A DNA stretch of 41,275 bases from positions 1 to 41,275 of the forward strand of contig JANBPK010000982.1 in assembly GCA_027579435.1 (NCBI GenBank). The letters run 5' to 3'. Below, in pieces: positions 10,883-22,247 of the stretch (positions are counted from its first letter, which is position 1; each line of letters starts with the position of its first letter). The notes under the pieces are model-generated. The model saw nothing but the letters and a program-made list of their open reading frames with translations, was not told the DNA's origin and did not search any database. Source of the stretch: Candolleomyces eurysporus (Eukaryota > Basidiomycota > Agaricomycetes > Agaricales > Psathyrellaceae). The translations under genes and the position numbers were made by a program.

Positions 10883-11214
10883 TCACCGAGTAAACAACGC
10901 TTGCAGCAGTAAGGGATGTTGCCGAATGTAAATCTTCCAAGTGTCGCATTTCCAGCGACCTGCGACTTGAATGATGGCTGGCTCGGTTCCGAGCTGGGCG
11001 AGCCAAGTTGTACCACCAGCTCTGAGGCTCTGGCCGCCGTACTCCATTGGCAGGAAACGATGAAGGCGATGTAAAAACCAACGCCGGGAAGGTACCGAGC
11101 CAGTATGATCGATGAAGAGCTGAGAATGGAACGGGAAGGAATGATCGCGTTGTTCAAGATACCGGAGGAAGTGGGAACAAGGGTCAAGGTTATCACAAGT
11201 TGCACGTATTATGA
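10883..11214 (-). pseudogene. Tyrosine recombinase (Crypton/YR-type), C-terminal catalytic part, split by a transposon
   Basis: Reading leftward from the Plavaka insertion point, the frame gives RATCDNLDPCSHFLRYL, then GSVPSRRWFLHRL, GQSLRAGGTTWLAQLG, IIQVAGRW and WKIYIRQHPLLLQALFTR, ending TGA-TAA at 10885-10880. The Arg in QSLRAGG and the Tyr in KIYIR sit where the box II Arg and the nucleophilic Tyr of tyrosine recombinases fall. This is the 3' half of the gene whose other half is at 17861-18259. The two were one reading frame before the element between them inserted. Similar proteins belong to basidiomycete Crypton-like or DIRS-like elements; which one cannot be told here. Confidence 0.8.
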
Positions 11215-11224
11215 TGTCGGAAAA
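11215..11224 (+). repeat. Plavaka left terminal inverted repeat
   Basis: TGTCGGAAAA is a perfect inverted match to 17851-17860. It is preceded by the GA target duplication at 11213-11214. Confidence 0.85.
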
Positions 11225-11530
11225 CCCGGACCGCCCTCCCCAACACTCGGCATGTTGCCAGGGCATTGGCTTGGTTCGGGTCTCGTTTGGCCCGGTTTTC
11301 ACAGTCATCACCAGCCACGAGAACCGGTCCAACAAATAGGCCTGCACGGCAACGGTCTAGTCTCGGACCAATGTTGGTGCACCGAGCGTGTGAGTTGTTG
11401 AACAGTAATTCAACTACTCTTGGAATCCACCAGCAGACGCCCCATGGTTTCTTTCCCCACGTCGTCTTTCTTGGTTGTACAGCCAAATTCCCTGTCATCT
11501 ACACTGTAACACTAATTGTCTCAATAATCA

Positions 11531-14500
11531 ATGGCTTCCAACTCCAACTCTGGCAACCCGAACTCGAAGGTGTTCAAATGTCCAACGTGCTCCAAGGCCT
11601 TTGCCAAGCGTGACACCCAAGTCAATCATAGCCAGGCGTGCGCGATAAGGGTCAGGGCTGCGCAGGAACTACGAGATATGAGACACAATCCAATTGGTAT
11701 GTTCATTTCATTCTAGAAAAGCGCTCACATCTCAAAATATGGGCCAGAGCCAGAGCAGCAGGAGCCACGGGCTGTCCAAAGTACTCACAAACCATGGGAG
11801 CACGTTGGCAAGACCCAACGCAAGTCATTCTCTTTCATAAGTGTTCAGCATTGTTGACAGAGCTTGTGCATTTGCAGACCGCCGTCATCCTAGGCCACAG
11901 CCAGAGGCGTCAACATCTCGGATGCCACCACCCACACCTCCAAGCCCTGTGCCAACAGATCGTGAGTCCACTCGGCAGCCCATGCATTTGCGTATTAATT
12001 GACTCATTTTCTTTCTATTGTAGGGCAAGATGAGGGTCCTCTGCGGCCACCGTCATCATTGAACACAATTCGTGTTGAGTATCCTCGCAACCTCAAGCGC
12101 AGGCCTGACTTTATGAGCGAAGATGACTATCGCAACATTCGTCAAAGGCGCTCAGCTCAAACGGAAGGCCGGGCCTTTGAAGAACCTCCATGGTACCCTT
12201 TCAAGACCCGGTCTGACTATGACCTTGCTGAGCTCGTTTTTCGATCCTCAATGTCAAGAGAGTCTATCAACCAGCTGCTCCATGTTGTCCAACGCTGCAC
12301 CAGTGGTAACGATCAGATTACTTTTAGGAATCATGATGACTTGGATGCTTCGTGGAAGGAAGCTGCTCACCTTGTTTCACCCGTATGTTGCCGTTACTGT
12401 TTTCGTTTCTGTCATGTTACACCAGTATAAACCCTGTATCCGTAGTTCAGGACCAAATCCATACCTGTCCCTTACGGTGGCCAATCTATCGATCATGCGT
12501 TCTGGAGCCGCTCACTATGGGAATGGGGTGTAGGATGTGCTCAGAACGCCAACCTAATCCACAGTTTTCAGTGGGACGCACAGAAGATGTTCCGACTGAC
12601 AGACACTGGCTGGGAGCGATTCATCACAGACCCCTGGACAGGCAATAATTGGTTTTCAATTCAGGTGATTTATTTGAACTCAAAGCAACCCATCAACGTT
12701 AAATTCTATCAAACAGGAGTCACTCCCAGATAATGGTGTTCCCTTGTGCTTTATCATCTATGCCGACAAGACCGAACTTTCATCGTTCGGCACAGAGAAA
12801 GGATATCCTGTATATGCCAAATTGGCCAATCTCCCCTCCGAAATAAGGAACGGTAAAGGGATTGGTGGTGGGCGTGTGGTAGGCTGGCTTCCTGTTGTAA
12901 GTATTGCTGCTTCTTTGTTGCATTATTAAATCAACTTAGTCTATCAGATCAAAGATAGCAATGAGGGCGGTGGAAAGGCTGACTATGTTGACTTCAAACG
13001 AGTGGTTTGGCATGAGTGCTTTCGACACCTTTTAGAATCGATTGCCAAGCACTCAAAGACAGGGTGCTGGACACACTTCGCCGACGGCATTGACTGTCGT
13101 CTGTTCCCATGCATCCTCATTCTTTCTGCAGATTATGAGGAACAGTGCGCCTTCCTGTTTGTCTCTTGTGAATTGATACTGATTCATTACTATTAGGGTT
13201 GTCATGGCAGGAATCTGTGGCTTGAACAACAAGTGGCCATGCCCAATTTGTTTAGTGAAATCTGACGACCTGGATCGTTACTCAGAGAACTGGCGATACC
13301 GGGATGGCGCTGTTGCTCGCAGCCTGGTGTTAAAAGCAAAAAATACGGACTCAACAGAAGATGAACAATCACAAGCAACAGCTGAGCTTGCTGCCATGGG
13401 TTTTCGCGTGCTTGAGGTATATTTTCATTCAACTTGGAGCTCAGTAACTTAACAGATATGTATTTGACCAGAATGCGTTTTCAACAGTTGCAAACTCTGA
13501 CCCTCACCAAGCATTATCTTTTGACAGGCTGCACAATTACCCTGGAGGTCTAGCCAAGTCTCACCTTGTCCCACTCATCCTCAGTCGGTTCAAGTCGTCA
13601 TCAAAGCAGACTATTACCTTAAAAAGCAAGATCGAAAAGCGGTGTGTTATCTGCAGACATTCTATCACCAACTGACCATAATCTCGGGTCCATACCAGTG
13701 CTCACGAGTTCCCTCGATGGCCAAATCTGGGTCACTTTGACAGAATTTTGACAGAAGTCAAATATCAGGACTCCAACCAGTGGGAAGATATGGCCCGTGT
13801 AGGTCAATCTAGTCTTCTCGAAGCTGATGACACTAATATTTCTCCGTCTGTGGTGATTTGAACTCAATAGATCATACTGTATGTTGCACACGATGCATTT
13901 GGGGCAAGTGATAAGGAATGGCATGCACTTCTACTGTGCCTTCGCTCCTTCCTTAACCTCAACGTTTACTCCTCCTTCGAGATGCATACAGAAAAAACTT
14001 TGGCTGCTCTTGAAAAAGAGCTGAAAACCTTTGTTCAAAATACTGAGGTACGTTGTGCATCTGCTTAGACTTGGCACAATTAATATTTAATTTAACAACT
14101 GTAGGCGTACTCCAAGTGCAATCAAGATAAATCTTGGACATTCCCAAAGATGCATATGCATATGCACCTGGCACGCGACATTTTGGGAAAGGGCGTCACT
14201 CGCCACTATAACACAAAGACGTTTGAAAGCATGCACAAACCGTTGAAACAGTTCTATCTCTGGATGACAAACTTCAAGAACATCGCACCCCAGGTATGTC
14301 GTGCATAGCGATATATGTTGATCATGTTTATCCAGGATTTTCAGATTCTTAAACAAGAGCACATTGGCGCTATCGTGGACTACATTAGTGCTGAGGTTGA
14401 AGCATACGACCAGCACATTAAAAAANTCGAATGCCGCTGGAGCCCAAAACAGTGATGATGGCGACATTGAAGGCAGCGATAGCAGAGGATCAAAGTATGA

Positions 14501-15195
14501 CTTTGGCAATGTCATCTTACGAGCCCCGCAAACAAAGAAGGGGATTCTGTTCTCAAATTTCTCGCTCTCAATGAGTGATGTTGATCGCTATTCCCCTTAC
14601 TTCTCTCANGTTTAATTTTTCCGCTGCATCTTTCGCAGTTTCTCAATGATCATTCGGACGAAGTCGACATCTCAATTTCAGCCTCTGACACCCGGGTAGG
14701 TTTTATTGATATGATGATTTAATTTTGTTTGCTGATCAGCTTCGCAGATTCAAGCTTTTCGTACCTTGGAAGTTCACTTCCAATCACTGGAGACCTGTGA
14801 GGTTGAACGAAACCTCCTTCGATGCACACCATCATTCTGGCACTGCCCCCGCTATGACGTCATCATGCTCAGAACAGAGACGGGGGACCTTTTTGCCCGG
14901 CTGCTATCGCTATTCATGCTTGAACGACCAGAGACTGGTCTGAGAGTACCAATAGTGTGCGCATTGCCTTACGATGGCCCAGTGTCCCCCACAGAACGNA
15001 AAAAAAGACAAAAAGCTTGGTTTTTACCGTGTGCGACCAGCCTCACGCGCCATCCCTGAGTTCTTCTTTGCACGCTCAATTATCCGAGGTGCTGTGGCTT
15101 CACCAGTGAAGGAAAATGGGGAGGATTTTTTCATATTTGATATCTTGGACTCCGATATGTTTTTGCGTGTCCAGGGCTTACTTTCAAAGGTGTAA
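11531..15195 (+). CDS. Plavaka family transposase
   Basis: A multi-exon gene starts at MASNSNSGNPNSKVFKCPTC. An N-terminal C2H2-like finger (FKCPTCSKAFAKRDTQVNHS) is followed by a Pro-rich linker and FEEPPWYPFKTRSDYDLAEL. Catalytic-core blocks come in order: CFIIYADKTELSSFGTEKGY (about 12750), GGRVVGWLPV, KRVVWHECFRHLLESI, LILSADYEEQ, a Cys motif WPCPICLV, ALSFDRLHNYPGG, and HMHMHLARDILGKGVTRHYN leading to FESMHKPLKQFY. The Asp residues of YADKT and SFDRLH and the Glu of FESMH are plausible DDE residues. The frame is open to the stop at 15193-15195 after the N bases at 14426 and 14999 are deleted. Near 14609 either N is a real base followed by an unusually short (29-nt) intron, or sequence is missing. 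The exon 1-2 junction near 11700-11830 is unresolved. The gene looks otherwise intact. Confidence 0.85.
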
Positions 15196-15400
15196 TGAGC
15201 CGCTCAGCAGAGGTGAGTCAAGATCACTTCTATATTTGGCATGCACTTACGTCTAAGCAATTGCAGATAAGCGTCTTACCTCTTTACATTCAGGGCTTCA
15301 GATATTTTGTATTATAACAGCAGTGGGCAGACAGCGCAAATATGATNCCCATTTCTTTCTTTCCCTCCCCCCCCCCGCGCTCACTCTTGTGGAAAGAGCA

Positions 15401-17474
15401 ATGGTTCGTCGTCAACGTCCTGTGGCCCGGGCCCGCCGCGCTCTGAGCTCTGAGTCCGAACATGAGTCATTTTCGCTCTCCTCATCATCCAACAGCAGCT
15501 CTTCAGACGAAGATACAAGAGTAGCAGCACCTCACCGCTCCTCACATCGCAATAGGTAGGTTGGAGATACTGCCTTTATATTGCCTATTGTTCTGATTTT
15601 TTGTAACATCTTAGGCCGACAACTGCCGCAGCATCAAATCAAACACAGCCGTCCACCAACCCATCTGCTGGGGGGTTGGCACTAACGGCTGTCATTGCTG
15701 ATCTCCGAAGAGAATTTGACGAGGTGAAGTCTTCTCTCTAATAGTGCTTGACAGATTGACGACGTACTGAGTTGAATTGTTGCAGGCTACCAGAGAGCAG
15801 CAGCTTCGCACAAGTCAGCTTGAGGAAGAAGTCCGAAGCCTTTGAATCAAAAACGAGCAGCTTCAGAACCAGCTCCGACAAGCCAAGTCTCGCCGCAGCC
15901 AGCCAGCAGAGAACAAAGACTCAGATGCCGCTTCAGAGAATGAGGGCAAAGGGATAACGACTGGAAGCAGTGCTCGTGATGACACCATTCGAACTCTAGG
16001 GAGGAAATTTGTTCTATTGAACGAGCCCTTCGTAGATCCTAAATGGTTTACTGCAACCTTCCCTGCTGATACTACTGTCCTTGACCCCAATCGCTTTGAA
16101 AATAAGAAAATACAGCTCTACGGTATTCTGGCTGAGCTACATGAACTCGTCCCTGATGGTTTCCGCCAATATATGGAGACGGTGGCTTTTAATAAATTGG
16201 TGAGTAGATTTTGATTTAGCTCTCCATACAACCATTCCCAATCCGACTACAATCTTATTGACACTTTTACATAGTTTATATCTGCAGGCGATTCATACAT
16301 ACGCCAAATTATCCTTACAGCTCGTCGTGGAGCTAACCTCGTTTTCAGGAAGGGTGAAGAGCTTTCCGAGTTCTACAAGTTCAGGTATCACCAAAAGCGT
16401 GGCGAAATGGCAGAGTTCAAGAATGCTATTCAGTGGCCTGATTCAGAGGCTGGACGTGGAAAGCCATCGAAGTCAAACCGCTTCTTCTTTCTGTTACACT
16501 TTCCCAATGGAGAGCGGGATCTTGCAAAGCTATTCAAGGTCAAGTGGATTTCTCTGGTACGTGATACGCTCTTCCTTTTGAGACGGTGCTTATTACTCTT
16601 CCTGGCAGTTCCTCCGAGCTACGTTGTTTGGACCAACATCCATCGAGTCTGCAGCTCTGGCCGACCCAGACTGGAAGCCAAATAGCTCGAATGGAAAGAC
16701 TTGGTGTATCACACACGTTACGCCAAGCATGATTGCGTTGGCTGCAACCCTTGTGAGTGCTTGATTGTTTGCGAGCTGCATCTTGTTTTCTGATCCATAC
16801 CAGGGTATTTTCTTCCACAGCAACGACGAGAACTTCAGGTATAAAGGAAAGCAAACAAAGTTCCGCTATCATAAAGCATTCAACTACTACAAGAAGTACC
16901 TGTTACAGGCCTTGTTAGATGGAGGGAACAGGCGGAAGGCCGTTGAGAAACTGTTGGCGTGGCACAATGGGTGGATTTTTCCGGATGCGAAAGGTTACAG
17001 TGACGGAAGTAGTGGCTCCGATGACAACGTTGATGATGAGATGGCTGAGGCATTGAAGGCTTTGGATATGAATGGGAGTGGCTCTGATGGCTCTGATAGC
17101 GACGAGGAAGAAAGGGATTTTGAGATAATACCTGTGAGTTGTTCAAATTCTGCTGTTCATTAGTATCCTCATTCTTTAATCATGACAATAGAATATGGGC
17201 ACACCTATTCACGGCCCCAACCTGCTCCCCCCTACAACCATCGCTATCGAGCACGAACTTATAGAACCCAACATCCGCACACCCAGCGTTGACGAGCCGA
17301 ATCCTGCCGCTCCCACTCTTGAAGAACAACCACCAGCAGTTGCTGAAGAAACTGGTTCTAAAGCCCCTCGCGGTCCAGTGGGCAATGCTGCCTCAAAGGC
17401 GTCGAAGAAGAAGGCTGGGACACNGGGGTAAAGGCTCAGCACCTGGTCGGAAGCAGCCTTCGAGGGTCAAGTAG
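15401..17474 (+). pseudogene. Plavaka-associated second protein, one in-frame TGA
   Basis: Seven exons (15401-15555, 15615-15723, 15786-16199, 16275-16556, 16609-16752, 16804-17133, 17192-17474), all with GT-AG introns, sum to exactly 572 codons after removal of the N at 17424. The N-terminus is basic and Ser-rich (MVRRQRPVARARRAL). A coiled coil follows (ATREQQLRTSQLEEEVRSL, then IKNEQLQNQLRQAKS), broken by TGA at 15843-15845, where CGA would keep the heptads. The C-terminal half (KTWCITHVTPSMIALAATLG, then FHSNDENFRYKGKQTKFRYH) recalls the DUF6532-like proteins common in basidiomycetes; that link is by eye. An acidic and then Lys-rich tail ends at 17474. It is probably a DNA-binding or transposition accessory factor, by analogy with TnpA. 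The single stop may make this copy inactive unless read through. Confidence 0.7.
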
Positions 17475-17850
17475 ATCACCAATTCATGCCAAGGGACCTA
17501 TGAATGTGTCAGCTATGTATTCTTGAACTATCATGTATATGGAAAACTTGTCTTGTGAATAGAATAGACATACAAGACGCCTGAGGCTATGAAGTGCGAG
17601 CACTGGAAGTTTCGCTGTGTGCACGGGCCACCGTCTCACAGGATTTCTGGAATTTCCTGTGACTCTCCCATGGCGTTGAGGTCCGGACCGTTCGGATCCA
17701 GTGGACCGCTTATGGCGACTGTTGCCGCTTACTCCAACCATCATCGCTTTGTTTCCAGCCTGAAGCCAATGGTTCCGGCATCTGTTCCAATGAACGCTTT
17801 GCCGGCATTCATTGGAGCGGCCGGCAACGGGCATCAACACTGGTGAGGAT

Positions 17851-17860
17851 TTTTCCGACA
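17851..17860 (-). repeat. Plavaka right terminal inverted repeat
   Basis: TTTTCCGACA is the perfect inverse of 11215-11224. The second GA of the target duplication follows at 17861-17862. Confidence 0.85.
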
Positions 17861-18259
17861 GATACGGTTTCCCTCGAAATAAGGGTCCACCTTGTTTTCC
17901 GGTAAGGAAAACTCGAAAGTGGTAGAGGTTGCTTGAACGGAGTGACGTTGAATGATTTTACTGGGGTTGATGACTGATTGGTCGTTGGGGAGGACGAGTT
18001 CCCCCAACCTGAGCAAGCCAAAGAAGCCGGTCAATAGAATGGCAATGAAAAGTGAGTCATCAAAAGATGACGAATGGGCTAGGAACGAGGAGACAATGCG
18101 TTGTAGGTCGGAGGTAGTCAGGGCTTTCTTGCGCTGGATTTGTTTACCGTGTGAGCGGCAGGCGCCTCGCAGTGTTCTAACCACCATTGATGATTTGCAA
18201 ACCTCTCATATGTTTGGAAAGGAGGGCTCAAGGCAGTGGGCTATCTCCAAGAGGTAAGT
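17861..18259 (-). pseudogene. Tyrosine recombinase (Crypton/YR-type), central part
   Basis: The minus-strand reading gives MVVRTLRGACRSHGKQIQRK, then ALTTSDLQRIVSSFLAH and ILLTGFFGLLRLGELVLPND, and ends ...PENKVDPYFEGNRI at the Plavaka boundary. The Arg in LLRLGE is in the position of the first catalytic Arg of tyrosine recombinases. It continues in frame into 11214-10883 once the inserted element is subtracted. Upstream the same frame reads LEIAHCLEPSFPNI, then TGA at 18208-18206, then EVCKSS. CGA in place of TGA would extend the protein, so this is a probable nonsense mutation. The true N-terminus is absent; the CACTA element begins at 18330. Confidence 0.75.
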
Positions 18260-18361
18260 TGTAACTGATCTTGGATTGATGGACGAAGACATGAAAGAAA
18301 TATAAAGAGAGAGAGTATTAGGGGTGGGTCACTATGGAACCTCAAACCGGGGGAAGCCCCT

Positions 18362-18403
18362 GGGTGACCCCTGGGTACCCCCGGGTGACCCCTGGGTACC
18401 CCC
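18362..18403. repeat. 21-bp tandem repeat, two perfect units, in the CACTA subterminal region
   Basis: The unit gggtgacccctgggtaccccc occurs twice in a row (18362-18382 and 18383-18403), then a partial aggtac follows. The CCTGG-type cores recur, more scattered, up to about 18560 and again in the right subterminal region. Confidence 0.85.
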
Positions 18404-18619
18404 AGGTACACCTGGATTTTCCGGGGGAACCCACTGGCTCCTGGAAAACCCGGGGGTATGCATATCCAGGGGTTTTTTTTCTGCGCTGGGATGTGCCCTG
18501 GATCGCCCGGGAAAGCTCACACAGCTGGATTATCCAGGCTTATTTGATGTGAAGCCTGGGGAACAAAGCTTAGATACATATTAGAATAGGGATAGAGCTA
18601 AATACAACCCAGAAACATG

Positions 18620-21600
18620 CTAAATGTCAGAATCTTCGTCCTCTGTGAATAAGGCTTGAATAAGCGCCCCATTACGATCAAAGATTGCCCACTGATTTCC
18701 CCAGCACACTCTTCCAACAAGTGCCTTGACGGTCGTGATGTCGACGACCTCGGCACTCTTCATCTTCGAGTAAAAGTAAATGTCGAGACCTGAGGAATGC
18801 TGAACAGGTTTCTTGCACTCCTCGATGACAGCAAGTGCAATAAATGTCGGTTGGTTGATGTTCAATGCTGGTGTCGGTGGGACCTTGAGAAGGAAAACAT
18901 GTGTTAGGCGGCCGAATTGAAGCTTGAGGCGAAGTTGCGTAGGCGCGTGAAGTGATCGCCCTCTTTCATCAACCAAAGGTTCATACTGAGAGTTAAACTA
19001 AGTAAAAATTGTGCTGAGAGCAAGACGGTTAACATACCCGAAAAAAAGTAGCATCCCTTCGATCATCACTGTCAAGGTTCACCAGCTCGGAGGCGAGCAT
19101 CGTATCACCACCCTCCAAGCGACGAGGACGGCCCCATGACTCGATTGTGAAAGTCAAGAGTAGCTGTTTCATGGTACGGATTGGGATCAAATCTTCACTT
19201 GTAACGGCGTTGATGGGGCTAAATCGTGTGACCAGAGCCGCCGCTATCTTGGTTAAGAGGGAGTCCGGGATTGTTGGGTTTGCTCTTTGTGGAGAAACGA
19301 GCACGTATTTACTATCTGCAGACAAATTTGAGCCACAGATTGATACAAGTCTCGCAGATTTGATGAAAGAGAAAGGACATACAAGATAAATCAGGTATTT
19401 GATATTCCCAATTGACAGTTCAGCCAGCTTTTCGAGTCAACGATAACATGTCATGGAGGTTGTAGTGGTTCTTGATCTGCGTCAATTGAGCGTGGGCAAG
19501 AACTTGGTTATCAAGATTCGAGAAAGGGAAACGGCGACTGCGAATAAAGTGTGCCAATCTCCCACAGAACCTCTCCATAGGAAAGGCCCAGTAAACCCAG
19601 ACAGGGCCAAGCAATAGGATTCCATCGGCAATGTGCAAGAGTGCGTGAATGGTCACCGGACAGGCAGAAAGGCGGTCGGTCTCAAACTTGTAATAGATCC
19701 TTCAAATCATTGATATATTAGTGCCAGATGGGGTAGAGATGAGAACGTGGCACACACCTTTCGTATTCCTTCACCCAGTGAATAAAACCCTCCCGAATTT
19801 GGTTAAGATCGTCTGTGGTGATGGTGAACTGCAAGCATTTGTTGATGAGCTTGACAAGCTCAACAAAATGCTGGTACACAGTTCGGTTGGCAAACACCTT
19901 TCGAAGAAAAACTGGGCCGAGGTACTGGAACCNAAAAGGAGTACATGTCGGCTGTGAGTTTGACGCCATCCTCCGTCAAGTTCGGGACAGAAGGGCCATA
20001 TGATGCTGGCGTGGTTTTCCCAGCAGCTGCTGTTGCTTCACCGATGGCACTCCAGATGGTGTTGTTGATGGACTAAGGTTCGTCATTGTGGTCCAAATCC
20101 TTGTAAGTTCCGCACCAGAAGCTAACGAGATTCTTGATTGTATTCTCATAGAGCAGGTGCATAAAGTTGAAANNGGGAATGACATCNGGAAAAACAAGGA
20201 TGGAAGCAGCGATAGGAGAGGGACCCCCTTCACTCCTGAAGCTCGAGCTCGCTGTTCGGATTGGGTGGCATTTGGGGCTGACTGAGCATAACTGCCGTCC
20301 TGGATGAATTCCTCGTGACTTCGAAGGGGGAGGTTGGAAGGATCATATGATTGAGGATGGTCGGGTGGAACTGGAAGTGACCGTGGCAAAACCAGTGGGG
20401 CATAATATGTTGTACCTCCAGGCTTCAGGATGCCACGTATCTTGCACATTCGACATGGGTAGATCCCGTTGTGGCCTTTCATGAGCAGCATCATCGACAC
20501 CGCAGGCATGTCTCCACCACCCAAGATTGGATAAGCCCTTAGCGAGAAGAATCGGTCGTAAACCTTGTGAAAGGTTTTGACGCCCAGCGCAAGCTCCAAG
20601 AGTTCGAAAATGAACGGCCAGAGAAAAGAATCCATGTCCTTTGGTTTTTTGGGACCAGGTATAACGCCCACACAGATGAGGTGCTCGTGATGGAAACGGA
20701 TGTCGGGAGGGAGATTGTAGTTGTAGACAAGGATTGGCCAACACGTCTGCTTCCGGTTTTTAAAAGGGGCAAAGCCATCTGTCGCAAACCCCAAAGCGAT
20801 GTCGGTTTCGTCCTGGAAAAACACATGATCTTGTTCGATGTCGCCAACCGTGACCTTGGTTTCCTGCAGGCGCTTGTAAATCTCGCCGTCAAAAATGTCC
20901 TCGAAAACGCCATCTTGTGACTGGTGTCGATGCCGGTACGCCATTTTTTCTATTGTCTCGGGACTCTGGTACAGCGCAGAAAGACGAGGGACGAGTGGAA
21001 CATAGTTGAATCGCTTTCGAGGTTTTCCGGAAGGGTTGAAACGAGGTTCACCACAGAAGCGGCAGCTCTGGAGTTCTGCATTGGGGCCGACATAGCAGAG
21101 GCACGAGTTGATACATGAATCGAAGGCTTGGGGCTGGAATTGGGCAAGGTGCTCTACACGCTTTCGCGTGACCTTTAGACTGGCAATATGATGCTTTGGA
21201 AATGCTTGCGGAAGGTGGGCAAATGTTGCGTCCGAAAGGTTATCGACAAGCTTCAAATTGTACGCTCGCAGCATATCCATGTCTTCTTCATCAATCTCGG
21301 CACCTAGAAAAATGAATCAGTGTTATTGAGTAGTTTTAAAGTAGTCAATACGCACTGAAGTCAGCGATTAACCTCTCCATCTCTTCCTCCATCTCCTCCG
21401 AAAGTGAATCCATATTCAGGTGATATTCGTCCTCTCGAGAGTAGTCAAAAACCCCATCCTCTTCAGACACGTAAGGTTTTGTTGTCCCGCAGTCTTCTTC
21501 CTCATCCACATCTTCAACAGTCGTACGTCCATATGCCATCGTCCGGGCCCATCCATCCAGAACACCAGTTACAACACCATTCGAGTCGGCCAAATCAGAT

Positions 21601-21980
21601 ACAGTATCAGAGTCAGGCCCAGGAGAGGGAGAGGTTGTCCAAGTCATGCGAGGGCTTGGAGCTATGAAAGGACTTGGAGGATCCTCAACCGCTGGATCAA
21701 CGGTTGGAGCCAAGTCGTCCAAAGAGCATGAGAGCAGCGGCAATATCGCAAAGAGGTTCGGCTCCATAAGTGTGTTGAGATAAGACCGTAGATGCTGTAA
21801 AGCATGAGATTTCTCGAGAGACCGGCCATCCTTGAAAATCTTCAGGTTTCTCGGTGCTTTCTTGAGGTGATTGGATTCGGTGCGAGCGCAAATGTCCTGG
21901 TGGACCAGTGAACCACAATTACACCGACATGGGTAGGGTTCTGGCCGGCTTGAGGTCTTGGATGTGCAGTCTCTAGGCAT
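18620..21980 (-). CDS. CACTA transposase, Tnp2 type (Transposase_21)
   Basis: Exon 1 (21980-21356) starts MPRDCTSKTSSRPEPYPCRC with a Cys/His-rich head (CNCGSLVHQDICART) and an acidic stretch. Exon 2 (21303-19758) holds the core: CLCYVGPNAELQSCRFCGEP, ALGFATDGFAPFKNRKQTCW, the diagnostic GVIPGPKKPKDMDSFLWPF, GGGDMPAVSMMLLMKGHNGI and a CRMCKI motif. Later exons give KLTADMYSFWFQYL, HALLHIADGILLLGPVWVYW and a C-terminal domain ending FTEDEDSDI at 18620. The reading frame slips at N bases 20187 and 20173-20174, at N 19933 (deletion restores it), and at an A4 run at 19432-19429 that carries no N. Each may be a sequencing error or real decay, so activity cannot be judged. The enzyme cuts and joins CACTA ends. 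Confidence 0.8.
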
Positions 21981-22247
21981 AGGAGCAAAAATAAATCGTT
22001 ATAGAATGGTAAATTATGGTCGATGGTGGTCGAAGACGAGAGATGGCCGTGCCAGCTCACCAAGGCTGACTAATTCTCACGGTCGAGCACCCATCACCGA
22101 CAATCATCAATGACCGTTGACCATCGCTGCCCTGTCCTCTCCAGTCACCCTGAATTGCACGATTGTTCATTTCAAAGGCCATGGATGTCTTCTTTAAAGA
22201 AACAAGATCTTCTATACATTGAAAGTATCAAGCTAAGTCCAATCTTT

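Larger units (their letters stand above)
11215..17860 (+). mobile_element. Plavaka DNA transposon, 6,646 bp, nested in a tyrosine recombinase gene
   Basis: The ends are TGTCGGAAAA at 11215-11224 and its perfect inverted copy TTTTCCGACA at 17851-17860, with looser similarity continuing inward. The flanks are GA (11213-11214) and GA (17861-17862), a 2-bp target duplication. Inside are a Plavaka-type transposase (11531-15195) and a second protein (15401-17474), both on the plus strand. Subtracting the element and one GA joins the flanking recombinase halves in frame, which fixes both boundaries. The sequences from 11225 to 11530 and 17475 to 17850 are noncoding subterminal regions, with no clear short tandem repeats. 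Confidence 0.85.

Noticed and set aside
9300..18208. TGA read as an amino acid (recoding)
   Set aside because: Genes in the window, such as the coilin-like one and the recombinase, end normally at TGA; mutation explains the in-frame cases more simply.
18340..18560. Short tandem repeats resembling a repeat array
   Set aside because: Not CRISPR: there are no regular spacers, and the same motif class occurs at the other end of the CACTA element.
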